Shown: positions 6,300-12,186 of the stretch, in pieces | How positions within the stretch are numbered: position 1 is the stretch's first letter | Layout of the letters: the number at the start of each line of letters is the position of its first letter | From: RGIG990 sp045589455 | Lineage (GTDB): Bacteria; Verrucomicrobiota; Kiritimatiellia; RFP12; UBA3636 | Assembly: GCA_045589455.1 (NCBI GenBank) | Contig: JAZNPC010000052.1 | Location: 1-20,201, forward strand | Direction of reading: 5' to 3' | DNA: 20,201 bases | The notes under the pieces: generated by a model | Seen by the model: only the letters and a program-made list of their open reading frames with translations | Databases searched by the model: none | What the model was told of the DNA's origin: nothing | Translations under genes and position numbers: made by a program

Positions 6300-7900
6300 T
6301 TTTGCTCCAATTTATTATTTGTTTCGTCTTCAAACATTTTAAATTCAACTGAATCAACAAGCGCCTGCCAAGACGCCTCGATGATATTTGGTGATACACC
6401 AACCGTTCCCCAACGCGAATTCCCGTCTGAGGATTCAATAAGCACGCGAGTGACTGCTTTTGTTGCATCCTCTGGATTAAGGATACGCACACGATAGTCC
6501 TTCAAAACAACATCTGCAATCTCTGGATAGAAGCGAGAGAGAGCCTTGCGTAGAGCAACATCAAGTGCTTCAACTGGACCTTCTCCTTCACCTGCTGTAT
6601 GCTCAATCTCTCCATTAACCTTAACCTTAATTGTTGCCTCAGAAATACAAGGCTGCTGCATTCCGTTTTTCTCAACAATCACGCGGAAGCCCTCAAGCTC
6701 AAAAAATGCTTTATGCTTATTGAGAATTTTTTGAGCAAGCATTTTAAATGAAGCATCTGAAGATTCAAAGGTGTAGCCTTGATTTTCCTTTGCCTTGATT
6801 TCAGCAAGTACTGCCTTTACATCATCCTTGCTAACATCCTCAAAGCTTGCACCCATTTGCTTCATCCGGTAAAGCACATTTGAACCGCCAGACAATTCGC
6901 TTACAAGGATGCGGCGTTCATTTCCAACTGATGTAGGCTCAATATGCTCAAAGGTTTTTGGATTACGCTGCACTCCAGCCACATGAGCACCTGCCTTATG
7001 GCTAAAGGAGGCTTCACCAACATAAGGAGCGCGCAAATCAGGATTTTGGTTTACTAGCTCATCGACATATAGCGAGGCAGAACGAAGGTCTGAAAGCCTA
7101 CCCTTTGTAATGCAAGGCACACCAAGCTTTAGTTCAAGCGTTGGTATAATTGTTGTTAGATTAGCATTGCCAGTGCGCTCTCCGTAGCCATTGATGCAGC
7201 CCTGTATGAGGCTTGCTCCTGCACGCACTGCTTCAATCGAATTTGCAACAGCCATTCCTGAATCATTATGTGCATGGATACCTACCTGCACATTAGGGAA
7301 TGTTGAAGCAACAAGCGTAGAAATTTCAAAAATCTCATGAGGAAGCGAGCCGCCATTTGTATCGCATAGGGTGATATTTTCTGCCCCTGCAGCAACAGCA
7401 GCACTGAGCATTTTCATTGCAAATTCGGAGTTATCCTTATAGCCATCAAAGAAATGCTCTGCATCAAAGAAAACACGGCGACCATGCTCACGCAAGAATG
7501 TGATGGTATCACAAATCATGTCATAATTTTCTTCTGCTGTTGTCTTCAAAACATCTGTCACATGGAGCATCCAGGTCTTACCATATAGGCAGCAGATTTC
7601 TGTTTCAGCAGCAAGAAAAGCGTTTGTAAATGGATCGGCAGCAGCTTTAATACCAGCACGACGGGTTGAGCCAAAAGCAACTATTTTAGTTGTTGAAAGA
7701 GTTTCCTTAGCAATATCCTTAAAGAATTGCATATCTGACTCATTGGATCCTGCATACCCTCCCTCAATATAGGAGACGCCTAGCTCATCAAGCTTATGAG
7801 CAAAATTCAGCTTCCCAGTACGAGAGAATGTGATGCCAACAGCTTGGGCACCATCACGGAGCGTACTATCGTAGATATCAACTACACCATTTACATTCAT
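6296..7900 (-). CDS. cimA: (R)-citramalate synthase
   Basis: 534-aa enzyme that condenses pyruvate and acetyl-CoA to (R)-citramalate, the entry step of the threonine-independent isoleucine route. An N-terminal HMGL-type TIM barrel (about 5-275) shows YDSTLRDGAQ (catalytic Arg15, metal Asp16), FFDAEHFFDGY, CDTNGG, the metal pair in GIHAHNDSG (His209, His211) and NGYGERTGNAN. The C-terminal regulatory domain (about 380-525) resembles the LeuA allosteric domain (GEGPVEALDVALRKAL, then SRWGTVGVSPNIIEASWQAL). The STLRDGAQ signature, EHFFDGY and overall length favour CimA over isopropylmalate or homocitrate synthase. GAGG lies about 11 bp before the ATG. It is the first gene of the operon, with a promoter-like sequence at 7936-7965, and overlaps rhaB by 4 bp, an uncommon partnership. 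No leader peptide is obvious. Confidence 0.93.
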   Translation of the reverse strand: MNVNGVVDIYDSTLRDGAQAVGITFSRTGKLNFAHKLDELGVSYIEGGYAGSNESDMQFFKDIAKETLSTTKIVAFGSTRRAGIKAAADPFTNAFLAAETEICCLYGKTWMLHVTDVLKTTAEENYDMICDTITFLREHGRRVFFDAEHFFDGYKDNSEFAMKMLSAAVAAGAENITLCDTNGGSLPHEIFEISTLVASTFPNVQVGIHAHNDSGMAVANSIEAVRAGASLIQGCINGYGERTGNANLTTIIPTLELKLGVPCITKGRLSDLRSASLYVDELVNQNPDLRAPYVGEASFSHKAGAHVAGVQRNPKTFEHIEPTSVGNERRILVSELSGGSNVLYRMKQMGASFEDVSKDDVKAVLAEIKAKENQGYTFESSDASFKMLAQKILNKHKAFFELEGFRVIVEKNGMQQPCISEATIKVKVNGEIEHTAGEGEGPVEALDVALRKALSRFYPEIADVVLKDYRVRILNPEDATKAVTRVLIESSDGNSRWGTVGVSPNIIEASWQALVDSVEFKMFEDETNNKLEQK

Positions 7901-7935
7901 ACAATTAAAACCTCATTTTTTATAATTACAAAGTA

Positions 7936-7965
7936 ATTATATCAAAACATGTAGGTTGATTGCAA
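7936..7965 (-). promoter_or_regulatory. Sigma70-like promoter of the cimA operon
   Basis: On the minus strand TTGCAA (7965-7960) and TATAAT (7941-7936) are separated by 18 bp. The -10 lies about 36 bp upstream of the cimA start. It is the only good match between the pseudogene and cimA. Confidence 0.55.
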
Positions 7966-7979
7966 TGCAGGAATTTGGA

Positions 7980-8033
7980 CGCGCGATGGCGCGCGATGCG
8001 AGCGTGATGCACGTGACGCCAAAGGGAGCGCGT
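7980..8033. repeat. GC-rich spacer with two short hairpins
   Basis: CGCGC-GATG-GCGCG (7980-7993) and CGTG-ATG-CACG (8003-8013) lie in a short GC-rich tract between the AT-rich cimA promoter and the end of the RhuM pseudogene. The style is that of the hairpins at 1672-2038. There is no T tract, so termination is doubtful. Confidence 0.45.
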
Positions 8034-8920
8034 CTATACCCTTACGGCAATAGACTGGATTTGAGAGCTATCCATTTTGGTAAAGGCAAAGCACTTTTTG
8101 CCTAAGTCTTTAAGTGAGGCGCCTATTAAGTATAACTCTTTGTTGTCTAAGATAAGAAAGCGATCATGAAATGCCTCGCTTTCTTTAATGGTAAGCGGTG
8201 GATATTGGGTGTTGAATTTGGAAATATCTGAGGTGGCTAGCTTGTTGCCGCGTTTTGAGGTGACTATTGTTACTGCTACCCCACTCCTCTTTTTAGCTAG
8301 CATATCAAGTGTCTCTATGCTGACCCAGCTGTCTATGAGAAGAATGGATTTCTGCGCACGAGAAATGAGCTTTTCTACAAGCGAGCAGGCATCCCATAAC
8401 TGCCCTTCAAAAAATACGCCCTGGAGTGGTGGTGTTTGGGTCTGCACAAAGAAATCTACCTTCTCTTCTAGACTAGCTATCCGATTTTCATGCATAACAA
8501 TACTTTTTTGCATTTTATCTTCTAAAATTGAAATTCTAGCATTTACGGTGTACCCTTTTAAAAGATATTCATTTAAAACAGCCGTTGCCCACTGTCTAAA
8601 GCGAACTCCAAAATTGTATTTACGCGATACCCAACAGAAATAATAGCTTCTAAATTATATAATATTATCTTTCTTCTAACTTTTCTTCCACCCTCTACTC
8701 GAACTACCGAGAATTCCTCGGCAGTTGCCTTTTTAGATAATTCTTCTATGTCATATATGTTTTTTAGATGCAAACCTATATTATCTACACTACATCCAAA
8801 AAGTTCAGCCATTTGACTTTGGGACAACCAAACAGTTTCATTTTGGAGCACGACCTCCAACCTTATTATTTCATTTGGTTGATATATTACTATTTCATTC
8901 TTCTTCTCTTCGTGTGACAT
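8034..8920 (-). pseudogene. rhuM: RhuM-family protein with PLD-like C-terminal domain, broken by one frameshift
   Basis: Two frames together encode one protein of about 295 aa. The N-terminal part (8920 to about 8612) reads NEIVIYQPNEIIRLEV, ETVWLSQSQMAELF and ISVGYRVNTI, the RhuM-type winged-helix region. After about 8612 this frame runs into a short non-homologous tail and a stop at 8573. The -1 frame continues GVRFRQWATAVLNEYLLKGY, a short coiled coil, PPLQGVFFEGQ, and a phospholipase-D-like motif HDRFLILD followed by YLIGASLKDLGKK, ending at 8034. Restoring one base near 8608-8613 (minus strand TTTTGGAG) rejoins both halves, and no other stop interrupts the join. I chose the start at 8920 (MSHEEKK) because AAGGAG lies 6 bp upstream; an in-frame ATG at 8947 lacks an RBS. 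RhuM proteins are accessory genes of unclear role, often near mobile or defence loci. A sequencing error is the alternative to true decay. Confidence 0.8.
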
Positions 8921-8951
8921 AAGCATCTCCTTGTGATTTAAACACAAATGT

Positions 8952-8980
8952 ATTTTATAATATTTTAAAATTATTTACAA
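8952..8980 (-). promoter_or_regulatory. Possible promoter of the RhuM-family pseudogene
   Basis: Minus strand TTGTAA (8980-8975) and TAAAAT (8957-8952), 17-bp spacing, end about 31 bp before the SD-supported start. The tract is very AT-rich, so chance matches are easy. Confidence 0.35.
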
Positions 8981-9012
8981 GAAGATTGCGAAAATAAAAA
9001 TATTAGGTGAAA

Positions 9013-9081
9013 AGACAAACTAAATGCAACACTAAAACAAATGTTGCATTTAATCTGCCCATAGTTGCATTTACTTTGTCT
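9013..9081. repeat. 18-bp inverted repeat with a third, internal TGCAAC-box copy
   Basis: AGACAAACTAAATGCAAC (9013-9030) is the reverse complement of GTTGCATTTACTTTGTCT (9064-9081) apart from one base. A third copy, TGTTGCATTTA (9042-9052), forms an uninterrupted 11-bp hairpin with TAAATGCAACA (9021-9031), loop 10 nt. The array lies just upstream of the RhuM promoter region. It could be an operator array, alternative RNA hairpins, or terminal repeats of a tiny remnant element. Confidence 0.65.
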
Positions 9082-9123
9082 ATTGACCTTGTTAATTTCC
9101 ATTTTTTCGCCCATAGAGACGCA

Positions 9124-9281
9124 GAGCACTAACGCTCCAACCTGCGGTGCGAACACGGATTTGTCGCTCTCGCTTGAGCCTTCGGCGAAACGCGGTGCAC
9201 ACGTAGTGTGATTTTCTGGAGTAACAGAGATGCGGAGGGAATCGATTTATCGCTATTGCTCCAGCCTTCGGCGAAACGCGG
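9124..9281. repeat. Degenerate direct repeats (GCTCCAGCCTTCGGCGAAACGCGG)
   Basis: Copies at 9158-9195 and 9244-9281 start 86 bp apart. They share CCTTCGGCGAAACGCGG exactly and are mostly alike over 38 bp. A weaker third copy (GCTCCAACCTGCGGTGCGAA, 9134-9153) precedes them after a GAGC/GCTC mini-hairpin (9124-9137). CACAC-GTA-GTGTG (9198-9210) is another perfect hairpin between copies. The weak copy resembles the block near 1741-1775. Confidence 0.6.
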
Positions 9282-9286
9282 AGGCA

Positions 9287-9401
9287 ACGGAGGAACGGAG
9301 ACACGGAGAGTTTTAAGGGGTATTTGTAGCCACGAAATGCACGAAAAAAAACGAAAAATTTTTGTGGTTTAATTCTCTGCGGCTCTGCTTCTCTGCGGGA
9401 A
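9287..9401. repeat. Imperfect palindromic element with GGAGACACGGAG arms and CACGAAA core
   Basis: The left arm ACGGAGACACGGAGAGTTTT (9295-9314) is loosely the inverse of the right arm TTAATTCTCTGCGGCTCTGC (about 9369-9388), which continues TTCTCTGCGGG. The core is a hairpin between CCACGAAA (9330-9337) and TTTTTGTGG (9359-9367), enclosing repeated CACGAAA/ACGAAA units. 'CACGAA' and 'CACAGAG' arrays of this kind are, to my knowledge, scattered in many bacterial genomes without known function. Confidence 0.55.
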
Positions 9402-9525
9402 ATAAAAACCTACAATATTCGTTAAAACAAAATGTTGTGTATTTGTGTTAATCGTAAGCAATGAGCAGTTCGAGCATCACTCGAGAAGGTAGCGACAACA
9501 ATGGTTCACTCTCCTTATATAAATC

Positions 9526-9563
9526 AGCCCTGAATCCGGCAATCATCTACCGTATTCAGGGCT
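9526..9563 (-). terminator. Terminator hairpin of the Gly-rich protein gene
   Basis: A perfect 10-bp stem, AGCCCTGAAT (9526-9535) with ATTCAGGGCT (9554-9563), is extended inside by CGG/CCG and lies 8 bp past the stop codon. The downstream minus strand is GATTTATATAAGG, with only a weak T tract, so it may instead be an mRNA-stabilising hairpin. Confidence 0.65.
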
Positions 9564-9571
9564 GTAAAGCA

Positions 9572-10333
9572 CTAACGAATTATTATGTAGGTTGGACCAG
9601 ATATAACACCATAGCGTAGGATGAATACACCAGTTCCACCAAAGCCACCTGTTACCGTAGAGCTAGCAGATCTACCTCCACCACCGCCGCCGCCACCGCC
9701 GCAGCCGGTGCCGCTAGAACCATAATTTGTGGCATTACCTCCACCAAAAGCACCATCTACTCCAGGACCATCTCCTGGAACAACATACGGAGATGCTGTC
9801 TTAGCTGCACCACCACCGCCATTACCAAATATTTTGGGATCTTCGGGACACCAACGGTCATCAGTATTGTTATAGCCTTTACCACCGCCTCCGCCATATG
9901 TATAAATATTTATTGAAGAGCTGGTGAATGAAGATGGAAATCCATTATGTCCACGAGCCTGCTGGCTTCCATGATTGCTTCTAAAGCCACCATAACCAAC
10001 AACTGCAGTATAAGCATCATCATGCTTCAAAATGGTTGGTTCCGCTGGAATCCAATCTATAACTTGGCCACCAGCACCACCGCCCATTCCGCCGCCGCCG
10101 CCACCAGCAACAACGAGAATTCTATGTAGCTTAACGTCCTCATCAACTGTAAGCGTGCCATTGGAGGTAATTTTGACAATATTTACGCCAGCAAGTGTTG
10201 GATGAGGTTCCTCTGTATATGTACCATTAAAATTTACTAGCTCTTCGCCAATAGCTGGTAACATAGAAACGCTGGCTATCAAAGAGAACAACATAGCCAA
10301 TTTAGATTTAGTGCTACAAGTACTAATTTTCAT
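9572..10333 (-). CDS. Secreted glycine-rich protein
   Basis: 253 aa. Residues 1 to about 29 look like a signal peptide (MKISTCSTKSK, then hydrophobic LAMLFSLIASVSMLPAIG), so the protein is probably exported. Residues 30-75 form a beta-rich lead (TLAGVNIVKITSNGTLTV, then RILVVAGGGGGGMGGG). The rest is glycine-rich with long Gly runs (the longest near residues 212-221), YGGGGGKG and a closing GGTGVFILRY strand. The RILVV-Gly...GVFILRY frame is a pattern I know from large Gly-rich surface proteins; this one is short for that type and ends ISGPTYIIIR. No catalytic motif is seen. Its role is unknown; a surface, matrix or adhesin part is possible. It has its own promoter (10396-10424) and hairpin, so it is likely a single-gene unit. 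A weak AGGA lies about 10 bp before the ATG. Confidence 0.8.
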   Translation of the reverse strand: MKISTCSTKSKLAMLFSLIASVSMLPAIGEELVNFNGTYTEEPHPTLAGVNIVKITSNGTLTVDEDVKLHRILVVAGGGGGGMGGGAGGQVIDWIPAEPTILKHDDAYTAVVGYGGFRSNHGSQQARGHNGFPSSFTSSSINIYTYGGGGGKGYNNTDDRWCPEDPKIFGNGGGGAAKTASPYVVPGDGPGVDGAFGGGNATNYGSSGTGCGGGGGGGGGRSASSTVTGGFGGTGVFILRYGVISGPTYIIIR

Positions 10334-10395
10334 TTTTGAATATCCTATCCTAATTACAAAAATATTACAGTAATAACTGACCGCTCTTTTTAAGC

Positions 10396-10424
10396 ATTAT
10401 AGCATTTTAAATAGAGAAAAACAA
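10396..10424 (-). promoter_or_regulatory. Sigma70-like promoter of the Gly-rich protein gene
   Basis: Minus strand TTGTTT (10424-10419) and TATAAT (10401-10396), 17-bp spacing. The -10 lies about 62 bp before the start codon, giving a leader of roughly 55 nt. The rest of the spacer (10425-10571) holds a doubled AAGGGGTT (10445-10460) and no clear terminator for the upstream operon. Confidence 0.6.
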
Positions 10425-10571
10425 CACTTACTGTGGATGACGCAAGGGGTTAAGGGGTTTATCTATAAATTTGCACCATATTATATATCTACTTATGTGG
10501 GAAATGTATAATTCTACATGGTATAGATTGAATTTATAGACAATATCTTACACTATCCATGCGAAAACTAA

Positions 10572-12170
10572 TTACTTTTTCTTAATGCGGGCGAGCTGCT
10601 CAATAGAGGTTGGGTTAAGTAAGCCTGTGCGATCAACATCAACATTGAGAGTTACAGCACAACCATCATTCCTATGGCGGACAAGGAATCTAGAAAGCTC
10701 TTCATCAGAGAAGCGCAATGATGCAAATTCCTTTCCTTGATGTACCCAATATTTATTATCCATTGTTAGCCAGATGTGCATTTGCATACCCTGTGCATTT
10801 GTGCGACCACACAATGGGAAGAAGACCAACTCTTCTCCGCTGAAATATTCCTGACATGATGAATATACAAATGAACCGCCCTGAGAATTGATAGAAACAA
10901 TTGCATCCTTATTACCAGCTTTTGCTGCCAAAGAAATCTCATCAAATGGGTATTTGTAATCGCCAAGCTTTACAATAGATGTGCATGCAGAGCCTGCCTT
11001 TGACACAGAGGTTGAGCTATCAAACCACCAGCCACTCACATACTTACCACAGCTTAATGATAAATCGCGGACGATTGAGGTTATATTTCTTCCAAAATCC
11101 TCCAATCGATTATCGGTGTAGCCCACTGCCTTCATCCACTCTGGATCCTCTGTGTTACAGCCATGATTATAATAAAGAATTGTGCGAATGCCTTCGGAAT
11201 CAAGCGCCTTAGCAATTTCTAAAAGAAGGTTGCGCTTTGTTGTGCGACCAGAGATGATTTTATCAAGTGCTGGACATGGTGCAGGTGGGTGTTGCTCCGC
11301 CCATGATGAGGTAAAAATAATATACTCTGCTCCAGCCTCTTTCAGCTGGCTTACAAAGCGAGGAATATCAAATTTTTCAACAGCCTCATCAAAGGAATTC
11401 TTTTCGCCATTCAAATCTGTTGACCAAGTTGTCCAATGTACACCAATACCAAAGGCACCTGCAAGCCAATCTGTAGATGCTCTAGGATAGCCGGTTTTCT
11501 TATCTGCTTCAAGATATTCTTCTGCCTTGCGCTTATTATATGCATCACCAAAAACAACTCGCTCTGGCTCAACATTCATAAATGCCTGAGCATCGATTCG
11601 CTTTAGATTTTGGCAGACTGAAAAATCTACGGCACCCGTTCTAGCACCCGTGCAACGCTTAAAGGCGCGCTCTTCTATGCTCTCCAGCTTTGAGCCCTCA
11701 GCAAAAGCTATACTTTTAATATTTGCACACCAGAAGAAGGTTTCCTTCTCAATTACTTTTACTTCAGCAGGAATTACTAATGCACCATTTGCTGATTCAT
11801 TATAATAGAAAGCGGCAGCACCAATCTCCTCTAGCTCATCAGGAAAGTTAGGAACATTCTTTATCTTCTTACAAAGGAAAAATGCAGCGGCACCAATCCT
11901 GCGAATGCTCTTTGGAAGAGAATAAGAGATAAGTGTCATATTGAATGCCACGAAAGAGCTTCCAATAGCTGTTGGGATAAGCCCCGTATCTGCTTCGATT
12001 TGTGGCAAGGTATCGAGCGTCCACTCTCCTTCTGGATGGCTGACAACCTTCTTAAGGACAATTCCATTAGAACACTTTTTATCTTCCTCATAGGAGATAA
12101 CAATAGCTCCATTTGTTAAAGTGCCGGCACCAGAATTAACAACCCAATTTGATACATTTGAATCACTCAT
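10572..12170 (-). CDS. BspA-type leucine-rich repeats fused to a GH29 (alpha-L-fucosidase)-like domain
   Basis: 532 aa, two parts. Residues about 75-215 are LRR_5-type repeats (IRRIGAAAFFLCKKIKNVP, LEEIGAAAFYYN, IEKETFFWCANIKSIAF, LESIEERAFKRCTG, LKRIDAQAFMNV). Residues about 233-530 resemble the GH29 catalytic barrel: WLAGAFGIGVHWTTWS parallels the 'FGLFIHWG' start, FDIPRFVSQLKEAGAEYIIFT the next strand, and KYVSGWWFDSS carries Asp384 at the place of the GH29 nucleophile. The usual HHDGF after strand 2 is replaced (SSWAEQH), so the substrate may differ from fucose. There is no signal peptide, although BspA repeats are normally extracellular; with only 16 bp to the preceding gene, no longer start fits. 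RBS AGAGG. It is the last gene of the operon. Confidence 0.75.
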   Translation of the reverse strand: MSDSNVSNWVVNSGAGTLTNGAIVISYEEDKKCSNGIVLKKVVSHPEGEWTLDTLPQIEADTGLIPTAIGSSFVAFNMTLISYSLPKSIRRIGAAAFFLCKKIKNVPNFPDELEEIGAAAFYYNESANGALVIPAEVKVIEKETFFWCANIKSIAFAEGSKLESIEERAFKRCTGARTGAVDFSVCQNLKRIDAQAFMNVEPERVVFGDAYNKRKAEEYLEADKKTGYPRASTDWLAGAFGIGVHWTTWSTDLNGEKNSFDEAVEKFDIPRFVSQLKEAGAEYIIFTSSWAEQHPPAPCPALDKIISGRTTKRNLLLEIAKALDSEGIRTILYYNHGCNTEDPEWMKAVGYTDNRLEDFGRNITSIVRDLSLSCGKYVSGWWFDSSTSVSKAGSACTSIVKLGDYKYPFDEISLAAKAGNKDAIVSINSQGGSFVYSSCQEYFSGEELVFFPLCGRTNAQGMQMHIWLTMDNKYWVHQGKEFASLRFSDEELSRFLVRHRNDGCAVTLNVDVDRTGLLNPTSIEQLARIKKK

Positions 12171-12186
12171 CGCTTTTCCTCTATCC

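Larger units (their letters stand above)
9082..9525. other. Non-coding spacer with composite repeat block
   Basis: I see no credible gene between the RhuM regulatory region and the terminator of the Gly-rich gene. 9110-9401 consists of the repeat blocks listed separately. From 9402 to 9525 I see nothing beyond a small CTCGAG-centred dyad (9464-9486), which lacks a T tract and matches no RNA I recognise. Confidence 0.65.

Noticed and set aside
8573..8620. Programmed -1 frameshift in the RhuM-family gene
   Set aside because: The 0-frame codons ACA ATT TTG GAG do not form an X XXY YYZ slippery heptamer and no clear stimulatory hairpin follows. A simple base loss is more likely.
9124..9281. CRISPR array
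   Set aside because: Only two or three degenerate copies with unlike spacing, repeats related to other spacer DNA, and no cas gene.
9464..9486. tRNA or small RNA near the CTCGAG dyad
   Set aside because: No cloverleaf arms, no TTCGANNC loop in the right place and no CCA end.
9672..9706. Trinucleotide microsatellite
   Set aside because: It is the codon run of the poly-Gly segment of a real protein; GGN third bases vary, so it is not a pure DNA repeat.
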